Positions 17,034-26,682 are shown, numbered from the stretch's first letter. The stretch is DNA of 64,000 nt from Segatella baroniae DSM 16972 = JCM 13447 (GCF_000426585.1 NZ_AUFQ01000006.1:62001-126000); one strand, 5' to 3'. Program-made: numbers and translations. Notes: a model not told the origin generated them from the letters alone.

Positions 17034-17188
17034 TAAAAAAGCCGAAAAACATCCAATCTTTCATGGCGTGTCGTTATTTGTGATGGTTTTCATCAACATG
17101 CCTCAAGAAAGCTCATGAGGAATGCTTCTCCCTGCCGCCGAAACCGCCCAGTGTCAAGCTGATGGCACAAAGCATGGAAAACGTTTTG

Positions 17189-17276
17189 CAAAAGCAGCCC
17201 TTTCAGCCCGCAAAAGCAGCCCTTTTAGCGTGTAAAAGCAGCCCTTTTAGGAGGTTAAAGCACTGCTTTTGCAACT
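17189..17276. repeat. 22-bp-pitch palindromic array A (4 units)
   Basis: Four 18-base units start at 17189, 17211, 17233 and 17255, exactly 22 bases apart. The first three contain AAAAGCAGCCCTTT and the fourth is AAAGCACTGCTTTT. Unit 3 has 6-base inverted arms (TAAAAG and CTTTTA) around CAGCC. The 4-base spacers differ. The array lies between the divergent promoters of the regulator and metK. Confidence 0.8.
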
Positions 17277-17337
17277 CATTGATTGACAGCGATTAACGAA
17301 GGGCGCCACGCCAGGAATGCAAAAAAGCGATAAAACG

Positions 17338-17368
17338 TTGGCGATTCGGCCAAATAGTCGTACCTTTG
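17338..17368 (+). promoter_or_regulatory. metK promoter
   Basis: TTGG at 17338-17341 and TACCTTTG at 17361-17368 are separated by 19 bases, matching the Bacteroidetes housekeeping promoter. The predicted start near 17375 gives a leader of about 135 bases, room for the riboswitch-like element that follows. Confidence 0.7.
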
Positions 17369-17389
17369 CGGCGATTTAATCACTTAGTT

Positions 17390-17450
17390 ATAACGCTTGT
17401 GGAAGAATTTGGCTGCTTGCAACCACATAAAAAAATGCTAAAACTGCAAA
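17390..17450 (+). promoter_or_regulatory. SAM-II-like riboswitch in the metK leader
   Basis: A short stem, TGTGG (17398-17402) with CCACA (17423-17427), encloses an A/T-rich stretch ending in TTGCAA. Downstream is ATAAAAAAATGCTAAAAC (17427-17444), whose GCTAA can pair with TTGGC in the loop (17409-17413), with one G-U pair, to form a pseudoknot. This arrangement (one stem, UUGCAA just before the 3' arm, then GCUAAA) follows my recollection of the SAM-II riboswitch. Its place just before the SAM synthetase gene fits feedback control by SAM. No covariance search was run. Confidence 0.6.
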
Positions 17451-17510
17451 ATCCCTCTCAGATTTTACGGTTACTTGGTGTTATTCCACGCTTTTAAAAG
17501 TAATGGAAAA

Positions 17511-18767
17511 ATGAGCTATTTATTTTCTTCAGAGTCAGTGTCCGAGGGACATCCTGACAAAGTTTCCGACCAGATTTCGGATGCGCTTCTCGACCAGTTT
17601 TTAGCTTACGATGAGCAGGCACACTGCGCCATCGAAACGTTTTGTACCACGGGACAGGTGGTTATCATGGGCGAAGTGCGCTCGTCGGAGTACATCGACC
17701 TACAGAACATCGCCCGAAAGACCATCCAACGCATCGGCTACACGAAGGCTGAATACCAGTTTGACGGCGATTCGTGCGGCATTCTGACGGCTATTCACGA
17801 GCAGAGCGACGACATCAACCGCGGCGTCAACCGCCAGAACGAAGACGAACAGGGTGCCGGCGACCAAGGCATGATGTTCGGTTACGCCTGCAACGAAACA
17901 GAAAACTACATGCCCGTGTCGCTCGATTTGTCGCATCTCATCATGAAAGTGCTGGCCGATATCCGCCGTGAAGGCAAGGTAATGACCTATCTGCGCCCCG
18001 ACTCCAAGAGTCAGGTGACGATTGAATATAATGAAAACAATACGCCGCAGCGCATCGACACCATCGTCGTGAGCACGCAGCACGACCAGTTTATGGACGA
18101 CGACGAGGCCATGTTGGCCAAGATTCACGAAGATGTTGTCCATATTCTGATTCCGCGCGTCAAGGCCGAGTGTGGCGAAAAGATATTGGCGCTGTTCAAC
18201 GACGACATTCATTATTTCGTCAATCCTACGGGTAAGTTCGTCATCGGCGGCCCCCACGGCGACACCGGACTGACCGGTCGCAAGATTATCGTCGACACCT
18301 ACGGCGGCAAGGGTGCCCACGGCGGCGGCGCGTTCTCGGGCAAAGACCCATCGAAGGTAGACCGTTCGGCGGCCTACGCGGCTCGCTACATCGCCAAGAA
18401 CATGGTGGCGGCGGGCGTTGCCGATGAAATGCTCGTGCAGTTGGCCTACGCCATCGGCGTGGCACAGCCCGTAAGCGTTTACGTAAACACCTACGGACGC
18501 GGTAAAACCAACCTGACCGACAGCCAGATCGCCGAAAAAATCAAGCAACTCTTCGACCTCCGGCCCAAAGCCATCGAACGTATGCTGAAGCTTCGTCAAC
18601 CGATGTATTTGGAAACGGCAGCCTATGGTCACATGGGACGCAAGAACGAGGTGGTGAAAAAGACCTTCACCAGCCGCTACCACGAAACGAAGACCATCGA
18701 CGTAGAGCTTTTCACGTGGGAGAAACTCGATCAGACAGAAGCCATCAAAGCCGCCTTCGGACTTTAA
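17511..18767 (+). CDS. metK: S-adenosylmethionine synthetase
   Basis: This cytoplasmic enzyme makes S-adenosylmethionine from methionine and ATP. The 418-residue product starts [18 protein letters not shown]; the GHPDK motif at the N-terminus is diagnostic. [41 protein letters not shown] holds the ATP/phosphate-binding loops. The ATG at 17511 was chosen over an upstream in-frame codon at 17475 because the family begins here. A promoter and a SAM-II-like leader lie upstream. The DUF4271 gene follows after 16 bases and is probably co-transcribed. Confidence 0.97.
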   Translation: MSYLFSSESVSEGHPDKVSDQISDALLDQFLAYDEQAHCAIETFCTTGQVVIMGEVRSSEYIDLQNIARKTIQRIGYTKAEYQFDGDSCGILTAIHEQSDDINRGVNRQNEDEQGAGDQGMMFGYACNETENYMPVSLDLSHLIMKVLADIRREGKVMTYLRPDSKSQVTIEYNENNTPQRIDTIVVSTQHDQFMDDDEAMLAKIHEDVVHILIPRVKAECGEKILALFNDDIHYFVNPTGKFVIGGPHGDTGLTGRKIIVDTYGGKGAHGGGAFSGKDPSKVDRSAAYAARYIAKNMVAAGVADEMLVQLAYAIGVAQPVSVYVNTYGRGKTNLTDSQIAEKIKQLFDLRPKAIERMLKLRQPMYLETAAYGHMGRKNEVVKKTFTSRYHETKTIDVELFTWEKLDQTEAIKAAFGL

Positions 18768-18783
18768 CCCATACGCAAGACCC

Positions 18784-19800
18784 ATGTTGCAGACCGACAC
18801 CATCGCGGCGCAGCAGGCCGGGGACGGGGCGCAGAGCCTACCCCCCACGGCCCACCGGCAGCCCACACCGGCCCAGGTGCTGAGCTGGCTGCCCCGAAAC
18901 GCCACCCCCGAACAGCAGGACTCGGCCATCCAGGCCCACTTCGAGCCGGGGGAAATCCACTGGAGCGGGCGCCCCGACACGCTCCACCTGCCTGGATGGC
19001 CCGTGGGCAAGAGCTATCGCGACGTCAGTCTGCCCCAATATTACAAGGAGTCGTTCTTTTCAAAGGATTCCTTGTTTCACCCCGAACTCACAGGCGGGCG
19101 TCTCGGTGTGGCCGGTGACCCCGTTCCCTACACGCCGGCGAATGACAACTTCGTCACCGGCGTGCTCTTCGGCGTCTTCATCCTGGCCCTCGTCGCCCTG
19201 CGCCGGCTGGGCGGTTTCATCAAGCGACAGGCCAAGGACTTCTTCTACATCCCCAGAAACGAGTCGTCGTCGCATACCGAAACGTCGGGCGAAATCCGCT
19301 TCCAGCTCTTCCTCCTGCTGCAGACGAGCCTGCTGCTGGCCCTCATCTACTTCTTCAGCACGTTCGACGTGGCCGCCGACACCTTTGCCGTCGAGCAGTA
19401 CCAGGCCATCGGCATCTACGGGGCGCTGTTCGCCGGCTACTTCCTCGTGAAGTTCCTGGCCTACGCCTTCACCGACTGGGTGTTCTTCGACAAGCGTTCC
19501 AACACGCGATGGCTCCACGCCCTGCTCTTCATCATCTCCGTCCAGGGCATGCTTCTCTTCCCAATCGTCATGCTGCAGGTCTACTTCAACTTGAGTATCA
19601 GAGCGGTAGGCATTTGCACTTTGGCCGTCATCACCTTGTTCAAATTGCTCTCCTTCTACAAGACACATATCATCTTTTTCCGCCAAAAGGGCTCTTTTCT
19701 GCAAAATATTTTGTACTTTTGTGCCCTCGAAATGGTACCGTTGTTCGCCCTCTACGGCACGCTGGTATTCACGAATAGCTATTTGAAGATAAATTATTAG
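18784..19800 (+). CDS. DUF4271-type integral membrane protein
   Basis: The 338-residue product has a soluble, Pro-rich N-terminal third (about 1-105) followed by about six hydrophobic segments (near 118-138, 175-195, 210-235, 245-268, 275-295 and 308-330). A DUF4271 protein directly before uroporphyrinogen-III synthase is a recurrent arrangement in Bacteroidetes, and hemD starts five bases downstream here. No catalytic motif is visible, and the molecular role of the family is not known to me. The N-terminal third is strongly GC-rich and probably poorly conserved. Confidence 0.75.
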   Translation: MLQTDTIAAQQAGDGAQSLPPTAHRQPTPAQVLSWLPRNATPEQQDSAIQAHFEPGEIHWSGRPDTLHLPGWPVGKSYRDVSLPQYYKESFFSKDSLFHPELTGGRLGVAGDPVPYTPANDNFVTGVLFGVFILALVALRRLGGFIKRQAKDFFYIPRNESSSHTETSGEIRFQLFLLLQTSLLLALIYFFSTFDVAADTFAVEQYQAIGIYGALFAGYFLVKFLAYAFTDWVFFDKRSNTRWLHALLFIISVQGMLLFPIVMLQVYFNLSIRAVGICTLAVITLFKLLSFYKTHIIFFRQKGSFLQNILYFCALEMVPLFALYGTLVFTNSYLKINY

Positions 19801-19805
19801 GCAAG

Positions 19806-20552
19806 ATGATCAAGAAAATCCTGGTTTCACAGCCCAAACCATCGAGTGAAAAGTCTCCTTACTTTGACATTGCGCGCAAATACAAGGTGGAATTGGTGTT
19901 CAGACCTTTCTTCAAGGTGGAAGGAATCACAGCCAAGGAGTTCCGGCAGCAGAAAATCAGTCTTCTGAACTACACGGCCGTCGTCTTCACTTCGCGCCAC
20001 GCCATCGACAACTACTTCACTTTGGCCAAGGAAATGCGCATCGCCATTCCCGAGGAAATGAAGTATTTCTGCGTCACGGAGACCATCGCCCTCTACATCC
20101 AGAAATACACCCAGTACCGCAAACGCAAGATTTTCTTCGGCACAACGGGCAAGGTCGACGACCTCATCCCGGCCATGATGAAGCACAAGAACGAGAAGTA
20201 TCTCGTGCCACTGAGCAGCGTCCACAACGACAACGTGAAGAACCTGCTCGACGCCAAGAAGCTCATGCACGCCGAATGCGTCATGTTCCGCACCGTGAGC
20301 GACAACCTGACCGAGGAGGAAATCAAGAATTTCGACTACGACATGCTGATATTCTTCAGCCCCACGGGCGTGAAGGCGCTCAAACAGAACTTCCCCGGCT
20401 TCGAGCAGGGCGACATCAAGATCGCGGCCTTCGGCCCCGCCACGGCCAAGACGATAGCCGAAGAAGGACTGACGCTCGACCTCCAGGCGCCCACGAAGGA
20501 CCATCCTTCCATGTCGAGCGCCCTCGAAGCCTACTTGTCGAAACACAAATAA
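19806..20552 (+). CDS. hemD: Uroporphyrinogen-III synthase
   Basis: The 248-residue product fits the bilobed HemD family, which closes hydroxymethylbilane to uroporphyrinogen III in tetrapyrrole synthesis. Matching segments are [15 protein letters not shown] at the N-terminus, [16 protein letters not shown] (first lobe), [18 protein letters not shown] (second lobe) and [18 protein letters not shown] near the end. HemD proteins are weakly conserved, so order and length carry much of the weight. It follows the DUF4271 gene closely and precedes rnpA by 42 bases. No other heme gene is in the window. Confidence 0.88.
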   Translation: MIKKILVSQPKPSSEKSPYFDIARKYKVELVFRPFFKVEGITAKEFRQQKISLLNYTAVVFTSRHAIDNYFTLAKEMRIAIPEEMKYFCVTETIALYIQKYTQYRKRKIFFGTTGKVDDLIPAMMKHKNEKYLVPLSSVHNDNVKNLLDAKKLMHAECVMFRTVSDNLTEEEIKNFDYDMLIFFSPTGVKALKQNFPGFEQGDIKIAAFGPATAKTIAEEGLTLDLQAPTKDHPSMSSALEAYLSKHK

Positions 20553-20594
20553 GCTGCCGCCGGCACCGCCCGACAGCCCAACAGCACATACACG

Positions 20595-20996
20595 ATGGCA
20601 GAAACGGACAGATTCACTTTGTCGAAAGAGGAACGCGTCTACAGCCTCAGCCTGATAGACAGCCTCTTCAAGGGCGGAAAGAGCCGTTCGATGACGGTGT
20701 TTCCGCTGCGCGCCGTCTACCGGTCGCTCGAAGACGAAGCCCCGGAGACGAGTTTCCAGGTGGCGGAGGCCTGTCCGAAAATGCTTGTCAGCGTGCCCAA
20801 GAGGCACTTCCGCCACGCCGTCGACCGCAACCGGGTGAAGCGGCAGGTGCGCGAAGCCTTCCGAAAGAACAAGCGAATCCTGAGCGGACGCAACGTGGCC
20901 GTGGCCTTCATCTGGCTTTCCGACAAGCACGCCGCGACGTCCCTGATAGAGCGAAACGTGACGGCTCTCCTGCAACGAATCAGCGAGAAGATATGA
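20595..20996 (+). CDS. rnpA: Ribonuclease P protein component
   Basis: This small basic protein (133 aa) assists the RNase P RNA in cutting tRNA 5' leaders. It has the family order: [22 protein letters not shown] at the start, then [32 protein letters not shown], the RNR-type signature. The stop overlaps the yidD start by four bases (ATGA). The rnpA-yidD pairing is widely conserved; here it sits in a hemD context without rpmH or yidC in view. Confidence 0.95.
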   Translation: MAETDRFTLSKEERVYSLSLIDSLFKGGKSRSMTVFPLRAVYRSLEDEAPETSFQVAEACPKMLVSVPKRHFRHAVDRNRVKRQVREAFRKNKRILSGRNVAVAFIWLSDKHAATSLIERNVTALLQRISEKI

Positions 20997-21244
20997 AAGG
21001 CTTGAAAAACGTCCTCCACCTGCTGGCCAAAGGCATGAGCCTGCTGCTGATTCTGCCCATCCTTTTCTATCAACGGTTCGTCACCCCGTTCACCCCGCCC
21101 TCGTGCCGCTTCACTCCCACTTGCTCCGAATACGCCCGTCAGGCGCTCCTGAAGCACGGCCCCGTCAAGGGTCTGCTGCTGGCCGTCTGGCGAATCCTGC
21201 GCTGCAACCCCTGGGGAGGCAGCGGCTACGACCCCGTGCCGTAG
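20993..21244 (+). CDS. yidD: Membrane protein insertion efficiency factor YidD
   Basis: The 83-residue protein is coupled to rnpA through an ATGA overlap. The signature [19 protein letters not shown] and the end [17 protein letters not shown] are classic YidD. A short hydrophobic segment ([14 protein letters not shown]) lies in the N-terminal half, so it probably sits at the inner membrane face and helps YidC-mediated insertion. Confidence 0.95.
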   Translation: MKGLKNVLHLLAKGMSLLLILPILFYQRFVTPFTPPSCRFTPTCSEYARQALLKHGPVKGLLLAVWRILRCNPWGGSGYDPVP

Positions 21245-21328
21245 CGGTCTTGCCAAGCCCGGCGGCCTGTCATGCGCAACAGGGCCCCCGCGGCCCATGA
21301 CCTCCGATCAATCAAAAAGAAAAAATAT

Positions 21329-22627
21329 ATGAAGAATTTTGTTGAAGAACTGAAATGGCGTGGTATGCTGGCTCAGATCATGCCCGGAACAGAAGAGTTT
21401 CTGCAAAAGAATATGGTCTCCGCCTATCTCGGAACAGACCCAACGGCCGACTCATTGCACATCGGTCACCTCTGCGGTATCATGATGTTGCGCCATCTGC
21501 AACGCTGCGGCCACAAGCCCTACTTGCTCGTTGGCGGCGCAACGGGTATGATTGGCGACCCGTCGGGCAAGAGCCAGGAGCGCAACCTGCTCGATTCGGC
21601 CACGCTGTATCACAACCAGGAGGCCATCAAGAAGCAGGTTTCGAAGTTTCTCGACTTCGACGGAGCCGAGCCCAACAAGGCCGAACTCGTCAACAACTAC
21701 GACTGGATGAAGGACTTTACCTTCCTCGATTTCGCGCGAGAGGTGGGCAAACACATCACCGTCAACTACATGATGGCCAAGGACAGCGTGAAGAAGCGCC
21801 TCAACGGCGAAGCAAGCGACGGACTGTCGTTCACCGAATTTACCTATCAGCTGCTCCAGGGCTACGACTTCCTGTATCAGTATCAGAAGTACGGCGTGCG
21901 TCTGCAGCTGGGCGGAAACGACCAGTGGGGCAACATGACGACCGGAACGGAACTCATCCGCCGCACGCTGGGCAACGAAGCCGAAGCTTTCTGCCTCACC
22001 TGCCCGCTCATCACCAAGGCCGACGGCAAGAAGTTCGGCAAGACCGAGAGCGGAAACATCTGGCTCGACCGCAACCGCACCACGCCATACGCCTTCTATC
22101 AGTTCTGGCTCAACGTGAGTGACGACGACGCCGAACGCTACATCAAGATATTCACCGACCTCGACAAGGCCACCATCGACGCCCTCGTGGAGGAACACCG
22201 TCAGGATCCGGGCCGCCGAACGCTACAGAAGCGGCTGGCCGAAGAGATCACCGTGATGGTGCATTCCAAGGAAGATCTCGACATGGCGACGGCCGCCAGC
22301 AACATCCTCTTCGGCAAAGCGACCAAGGACAGCTTGGCCCGACTCGACGAGGCGACGCTCAACGACGTGTTCAAGGACGTGCCCCACTACGAACTGGGCA
22401 AGGAAACGCTCGGCCAGACAGCCGTAGACCTGTTCTGCCAAGACGGCTGGGACATCTTCCCGAGCAAGAGCGAGATGCGCAAAATGGTGAAAGGTGGCGG
22501 CGTAAGCCTCAACAAAGAGAAGCTGGCAGCCTTTGATCAGCCCGTGACAGCCGACGATCTCATCGACGGAAAGTATCTGCTCGTGCAGCGCGGCAAGAAA
22601 AACTATTATTTGATTACCGTGAAATAG
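21329..22627 (+). CDS. tyrS: Tyrosyl-tRNA synthetase
   Basis: This class I synthetase (432 aa) charges tRNA-Tyr. [12 protein letters not shown] carries the HIGH motif and [12 protein letters not shown] the KMSKS-equivalent loop. [26 protein letters not shown] is the tyrosine-binding region. The C-terminal S4-like RNA-binding domain ([18 protein letters not shown]) is complete. The ATG at 21329 fits the family start [14 protein letters not shown]; an upstream in-frame codon adds 19 unrelated residues. It is preceded by 84 noncoding bases after yidD. Confidence 0.97.
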   Translation: MKNFVEELKWRGMLAQIMPGTEEFLQKNMVSAYLGTDPTADSLHIGHLCGIMMLRHLQRCGHKPYLLVGGATGMIGDPSGKSQERNLLDSATLYHNQEAIKKQVSKFLDFDGAEPNKAELVNNYDWMKDFTFLDFAREVGKHITVNYMMAKDSVKKRLNGEASDGLSFTEFTYQLLQGYDFLYQYQKYGVRLQLGGNDQWGNMTTGTELIRRTLGNEAEAFCLTCPLITKADGKKFGKTESGNIWLDRNRTTPYAFYQFWLNVSDDDAERYIKIFTDLDKATIDALVEEHRQDPGRRTLQKRLAEEITVMVHSKEDLDMATAASNILFGKATKDSLARLDEATLNDVFKDVPHYELGKETLGQTAVDLFCQDGWDIFPSKSEMRKMVKGGGVSLNKEKLAAFDQPVTADDLIDGKYLLVQRGKKNYYLITVK

Positions 22628-22745
22628 ACCGCCGGCCTGCTTCTCCGACATGGCGACCATGCGTCCCGGGGCCCGACACCGCAGCACGGTGGGCTGCGCG
22701 GCGTATGGTCTTTCTTCATCGACGACCACTCATTTTTTATATTCT

Positions 22746-24596
22746 ATGATGAAACGCTTGAACAAGGCCGGCCTCCGGCAAGGTTTCCGCTACTATCTGC
22801 TGTCGACACTGGCCCTCGCCCTCATCTTCTTCAGCTACATTTTCCATGGCGCAAGCACCGATGTGATGACGCCCGCAGGCTGGTTTTATTTCGCCGCCTC
22901 GTGTCTGACACACGCCGCCATCCTGCTTCTCGCCCCCTTCCTGCTCATCCAGCTGCCGCTCGCCGTTCTGGGATGCCGGCAGCGTTGGGCCAACATGGCG
23001 CTGGCCTTGGTCTACGGACTCCTGTTCATCCTGGCCGTGGCCAACAGCTATGTCTATGCCCTCTACCATTTCCACATCAACGGTCTCGTTCTGGAAATGC
23101 TGACCGGGCCGGGTGCTTCCGAGATTTTCGTGTTCTCGTTCTGGGTCTATGCCAAGGCCGTCGGCCTGTCGCTGCTGCTCATGGGGACGAGCGGCGCGCT
23201 GGCATGGCTGAGCTGCAGGCTGGAGAAACGCCGTCGGCAGCGGCACTTCTGGCGCAACAGCTTGTTGCCACTGCTCGTCGTCTGTCTCTTCTCGCAGGGC
23301 GCCCACATCTACGGGGCGGCTACGATGAACGCCGCCATCGTCGAAAGCACCGACGTCATTCCCTATTACTTCCCGCTGCGGGCCAACAAACTGCTGGTGA
23401 AGATGGGCCTCGCAGACCGCCGGGAGATGAACCGGCTGCACTTCAAGAGTGGCGGTTCGTCGGTCAGCTACCCGCTGCGTCCGCTCAAGATGCGCAAGCC
23501 CGCGAAGCCGCTCAACGTCGTCATCCTCTGCATCGACTCGTGGAATCCGCGCACGCTGACCGACGAATGCACGCCCAGCATCTGCCGGTTCGCCCGCCAG
23601 GCCGAGCAATACACCCACCATTTGAGTTCGAGCAACGGCACACGGGGCGGCATCTTCGGCCTGTTCACGGGGCTTCCGGCCTACTACTGGAAGAGCTTCG
23701 AGTATGCCGACATCCAACCGCTGCTGGTGGAGGAGCTGCGCAAGGCGGGCTACAGGATACAGGCCTACCCGAGCGCGACCTTCGACTATCCGCCGTTCGC
23801 AAAGATGATGTTCGGTCATGTGAAAGGTTTGAACACGAATACGCCCGGCAATACGCCCTACGAACGTGACATCCGTATCACCCGCAACTTCATGGACGAC
23901 CTCGACCGGTACGACGGACGCCAGCCGTTCTTCTCATTCGTGTTCTACGATTCGGCACATGCCATCGAGGTGCCGAAGACCAAGCAGCACCGGTTCCAGC
24001 CCTCGTGGGAGTATTGCGACTACATGAAGCTCAGCAACGACATGGATCCCACGCCCTTCTTCAACCTCTATCGCAACTGCGTGGCCGAGGTGGACTCGCT
24101 CATCGGGCTTGCGCTTGACAAGTTGGCGCAGAAGGAGCTGCTGCAAAACACGGTCGTCGTCATCACCGGCGACCACGGACAGGAGTTCAACGAGAACCAC
24201 AAGAACTACTGGGGCCACTCCTCCAACTACTCCGAATGGCAGACCCGCATACCGCTCGTCTACTACTATCCCGGCTGCAAGCCCGGCAGGCGCGACCATC
24301 GCACCACCCACTACGACGTGTCGCCCACCTTGCTCCACCAGGTGCTGGGCGTGACGAACCCTCCTTCCGACCTTTCCATGGGACATTACCTCGACGACGA
24401 CGCGCCCCGCAACTGGCATCTCACGGGCAACGACCTCTTCTATGCCTTCACGCTGACCGATGGCACCATCGTGGAGAAGCGCGGTTCGGGCACGCTCAAG
24501 GTGCTTGACAGGCGCATGAACCCGCAACCCGACTATCAACTCAACGCGCGTGAACTGCAGGAGGCCATCCGCAACATGAACCGCTTTTTCAAATAA
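22746..24596 (+). CDS. Membrane sulfatase-fold protein (YejM/LtaS-like)
   Basis: The 616-residue product has about five membrane segments in the first 190 residues, then a periplasmic alkaline-phosphatase-fold domain. Visible motifs are NVVILCIDSWNPRTLTDECTP (metal-binding Asp), SSSNGTRGGIFGLFTGLP (Thr/Ser nucleophile region) and VVVITGDHGQEFNENHKNYWGHSSNYSEWQTRIPLVYY (metal-binding DHG and H). The layout matches the YejM/PbgA and LtaS-type group, which act on or bind lipids or lipid A precursors. The exact substrate is not deducible. The ATG at 22746 was chosen because the upstream extension is noncoding in character. Confidence 0.8.
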   Translation: MMKRLNKAGLRQGFRYYLLSTLALALIFFSYIFHGASTDVMTPAGWFYFAASCLTHAAILLLAPFLLIQLPLAVLGCRQRWANMALALVYGLLFILAVANSYVYALYHFHINGLVLEMLTGPGASEIFVFSFWVYAKAVGLSLLLMGTSGALAWLSCRLEKRRRQRHFWRNSLLPLLVVCLFSQGAHIYGAATMNAAIVESTDVIPYYFPLRANKLLVKMGLADRREMNRLHFKSGGSSVSYPLRPLKMRKPAKPLNVVILCIDSWNPRTLTDECTPSICRFARQAEQYTHHLSSSNGTRGGIFGLFTGLPAYYWKSFEYADIQPLLVEELRKAGYRIQAYPSATFDYPPFAKMMFGHVKGLNTNTPGNTPYERDIRITRNFMDDLDRYDGRQPFFSFVFYDSAHAIEVPKTKQHRFQPSWEYCDYMKLSNDMDPTPFFNLYRNCVAEVDSLIGLALDKLAQKELLQNTVVVITGDHGQEFNENHKNYWGHSSNYSEWQTRIPLVYYYPGCKPGRRDHRTTHYDVSPTLLHQVLGVTNPPSDLSMGHYLDDDAPRNWHLTGNDLFYAFTLTDGTIVEKRGSGTLKVLDRRMNPQPDYQLNARELQEAIRNMNRFFK

Positions 24597-24649
24597 AGCG
24601 CAAAAAACAAGTCCCAGCCATGCCATCGTGGCATAAAAAGGGCAAAAAG

Positions 24650-24681
24650 TTTGGCGGTGGACGAAAAATCCACTATCTTTG
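24650..24681 (+). promoter_or_regulatory. Promoter of tRNA-Gln
   Basis: TTTG at 24650-24653, 20 bases, then TATCTTTG at 24674-24681, a near-ideal Bacteroidetes promoter. Transcription would start just before the tRNA. Confidence 0.75.
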
Positions 24682-24715
24682 CAGCCGCAATCGCCATCTG
24701 GACGATTGCCATGTT

Positions 24716-24786
24716 TGTCCTATGGTGTAATGGTAGCACTAGAGTTTTTGGTTCTCTCAGTCGTGGTTCGAATCCGCGTAGGACAA
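24716..24786 (+). tRNA. tRNA-Gln (anticodon TTG)
   Basis: The acceptor arms TGTCCTA and TAGGACA pair perfectly and are followed by discriminator A with no encoded CCA. The D arm contains GGTGTAATGGTAGCAC. The anticodon arm reads AGAGT-TTTTGGT-TCTCT, placing TTG at 34-36 with a T-T mismatch closing the loop (31:39). The T arm is CGTGG-TTCGAAT-CCGCG. Total 71 nt. Confidence 0.93.
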
Positions 24787-24800
24787 CATCACCAAGCGCC

Positions 24801-24834
24801 GGGCCGTTGAATCATCAACGGCCCGCCTGCTTTT
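24801..24834 (+). terminator. Terminator of tRNA-Gln
   Basis: GGGCCGTTGA (24801-24810), loop ATCA, TCAACGGCCC (24815-24824), then GCCTGCTTTT. The stem is perfect over 10 bp. Confidence 0.8.
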
Positions 24835-24835
24835 A

Positions 24836-25030
24836 ATACATAAGGACATGCTCCTTTTGCTGCTGTTTTTAAGACATAAGTACATAAGGACATATTTTCC
24901 TGGCTCTTTTATAAAGACATAAGTACATAAGGACATATTTTTCTGATTCTTTTATAAAGACAGAAGTACATAAGAACATGTTTTTTCTGCATGGGGCGTC
25001 GCAAGCGACGGAATAAAGACATAAGGCAGG
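24836..25030 (+). repeat. Octamer (KACATAAG) repeat element, copy 1, with 43-bp tandem units
   Basis: KACATAAG octamers occur in tandem (for example GACATAAGTACATAAGGACA). A larger unit repeats at 24874, 24917 and 24960 (43 bases apart), each ending near CTTTTATAAAG. A GC hairpin (CGTCGC-AA-GCGACG) lies inside, flanked by octamer remnants at 25011-25027. No open reading frame here looks genuine. The stretch 25031-25115 holds nothing I can identify. Confidence 0.75.
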
Positions 25031-25115
25031 CAGGGAAACCAATTGGATATTTCCATGCTCCAATGGTTCTTCTCCCGTTCATTTCACACATCACAATTAA
25101 AATTCCACAGTATAA

Positions 25116-25240
25116 TTATGTCTTTATCGGCCGCTTGCGGCCCTTATGTCTTTGTCCTTTTCACCCAAAAAATATGTCCTTATGTACTTATGTCCTAAAA
25201 AACATCGCAGAAGAAACATGTACTAATGTACTTATGTCTT
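25116..25240 (-). repeat. Octamer repeat element, copy 2 (inverted)
   Basis: The same family in the opposite orientation: TATGTCTTTATC, a GGCCGC-TT-GCGGCC hairpin, CTTATGTCTTTGTCC, then further CTTATGT octamers to about 25240. About 80 bases are nearly identical to the copy at 36763. With copy 1 it brackets an 85-base core in inverted orientation. Confidence 0.75.
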
Positions 25241-25275
25241 GGCACACCAGCAATAAAAGCATGTCCGGAGGCTTT

Positions 25276-25340
25276 TAAAAGCTGGCCTTTCAGCGGCTGA
25301 AAGGGCTGCTGTCAGCACCTGAAAGGGCCGCTTTTACAAG
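25276..25340. repeat. 22-bp-pitch palindromic array B (3 units)
   Basis: Units start at 25276 (TAAAAGCTGGCCTTTCAG), 25297 (CTGAAAGGGCTGCTGTCA) and 25319 (CTGAAAGGGCCGCTTTTA). The first is in one orientation and the other two in the opposite. Unit centres are 21 and 22 bases apart. The array lies about 80 bases before the promoter of the next gene. Confidence 0.75.
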
Positions 25341-25421
25341 GCAGTTTGCCCACGGCATGAAACGCTCCGATAGCTTTCTACAAATCCGTCCTTTGTCTAC
25401 GACCACTATGTCGTTGATTCA

Positions 25422-25453
25422 CTTGCGGATATCAAAACAAAGAAGTATATTTG
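25422..25453 (+). promoter_or_regulatory. Promoter of the 25537 gene
   Basis: CTTG at 25422-25425, 20 bases, TATATTTG at 25446-25453. The predicted leader is about 75 bases. Confidence 0.6.
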
Positions 25454-25536
25454 CAATGCAAACCCGCTGACAAGGGAACAAGCAACAAAGACGCCCCGCC
25501 ATCCACCCCCTCCACCTTATTATATTGTCAACACAA

Positions 25537-25938
25537 ATGGGAAGAAACAAATTCGCGCAGAAAGAGATAGACGAAATAAGCCGGTTGCTGCGGCTCAAGA
25601 ACGCCGGCAACCGCAAGCAGCAGAAAGAGATACGCCACGAGCTGCGCGTGGAATACGAGTTCAACATCTCCGATTTCAACGAACAGGGCAAGGCTTTCGG
25701 CCCCGACGAACTGCGCCTGGCCCTCGACCGCGGCGCCATCCAGGTGCTCGACGACGCCACCATCGCCGACATGAAGGCCAAGCGGCTGCGCGACAAGGCC
25801 CGCGACGAGGCCTTGCGACAGCGGGAAAGCCCCGCCGACGCCACCACCGACTGGCAACAGGCCATGAAGGAGTGGGAGAGTTGGCAGGCCCGGCAGCCCG
25901 CCAAACCAGCCGTCAGCCCCGAAGAGCCGACAGCCTGA
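25537..25938 (+). CDS. Small conserved-type charged protein, unknown function
   Basis: The 133-residue product has no signal peptide or membrane segment. Residues 1-50 (MGRNKFAQKEIDEISRLLRLKNAGNRKQQKEIRHELR) are basic and helical. Residues 50-75 (FNISDFNEQGKAFGPDELRLALDRGAIQVLDD) look like a compact ordered core. The rest is a Lys/Arg/Glu/Ala helix and a Pro-rich tail. The ATG at 25537 is preferred over a TTG four codons upstream. A clear promoter and codon use like the neighbours support a real gene. I cannot assign a function; a nucleic-acid-associated role would fit the charge but is a guess. Confidence 0.75.
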   Translation: MGRNKFAQKEIDEISRLLRLKNAGNRKQQKEIRHELRVEYEFNISDFNEQGKAFGPDELRLALDRGAIQVLDDATIADMKAKRLRDKARDEALRQRESPADATTDWQQAMKEWESWQARQPAKPAVSPEEPTA

Positions 25939-26055
25939 CAACAAAAAAAACGAGAACAGCAGTAGGGGTATTTGCATGCCGTTGAGTTATAAGGATTGAA
26001 AGGCCGAAGAAACAGAGCCTTCCAGACAGAAAATAACTTTTAAAACGGTAAGAAT

Positions 26056-26682
26056 ATGAAGATGAAATTAGCAGCGCTGTCCATGCTTCTGGCAGCCGGC
26101 CTGACACAGGCCAACGCACAAATCAACAGCAAGTATCAGTCGGACAGCCGCCACGAGTTCCGCATCGGCTACAGCGACGGCCTCACGCTCAGCGTGGCCT
26201 CCATCTGGGGAATCGGACTCGGCGACGCCGTCACCGGCACCACCCGCACCAACGAAACCTCCACGGGCGTGCTCGGACTGGGCTACCGCTACCACATGAA
26301 CCGCTTCCGGCTGGGTCTCGACCTGGGCTTCGCCTCCGTTTCGAGCAAGTACGACTACGCCAAGAGCAAGCAGAAGGACATCAAGGAGACGCAACTCAAC
26401 TTCCTGGTCATGCCCGTGGCCGAGATGGTGTATTACAAGAAAGGCGCCTTCGAACTCTACGGCTCGGCCGCGGCCGGCGTAGACCTCACCCGCACCACGG
26501 AGAAGGGGCTGACCGAGGCCGGCAAGAAGAACGCCAACACCAAGGCCAAGACCGCCACTGACTTCGCGTTCCAGGTGAACCCCATCGCGCTCAGGGTGGG
26601 CAACGACCACATCGGGGGCTTCCTTGAGGCCGGACTGGGCTACAAGGGCTTCGTCACCGCCGGCGTGAGCCTGAAATTCTAG
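26056..26682 (+). CDS. Small outer-membrane beta-barrel protein
   Basis: The 208-residue product has a signal peptide (AALSMLLAAGLTQANAQ) and then alternating strands such as HEFRIGYSDGLTLSVASIWGIGLGD, FRLGLDLGFASVSSKY and GGFLEAGLGYKGFVTAGVSLKF. The terminal aromatic residue is typical of barrels inserted by BAM. It lies 21 bases before the ECF sigma gene, so it may be the first gene of the signalling operon. Function unknown; it resembles small porin or OmpW/OmpX-sized barrels in length only. Confidence 0.75.
   Translation: MKMKLAALSMLLAAGLTQANAQINSKYQSDSRHEFRIGYSDGLTLSVASIWGIGLGDAVTGTTRTNETSTGVLGLGYRYHMNRFRLGLDLGFASVSSKYDYAKSKQKDIKETQLNFLVMPVAEMVYYKKGAFELYGSAAAGVDLTRTTEKGLTEAGKKNANTKAKTATDFAFQVNPIALRVGNDHIGGFLEAGLGYKGFVTAGVSLKF

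Noticed and set aside
17189..17276. Possible CRISPR arrays for the 22-bp-pitch repeats
   Set aside because: Units are contiguous 18-mers with 4-base gaps, too short for spacers, with drifting sequence and flipped orientation; no cas genes are present.
22628..22745. N-terminal extension of the membrane sulfatase-fold protein from 22650
   Set aside because: The extra 32 residues are low-quality and end in an ATG that starts directly before the first membrane segment.
24716..25536. Integrated mobile element at tRNA-Gln
   Set aside because: No integrase, transposase or attachment-site duplication of the tRNA 3' end is visible; only short repeats follow it.
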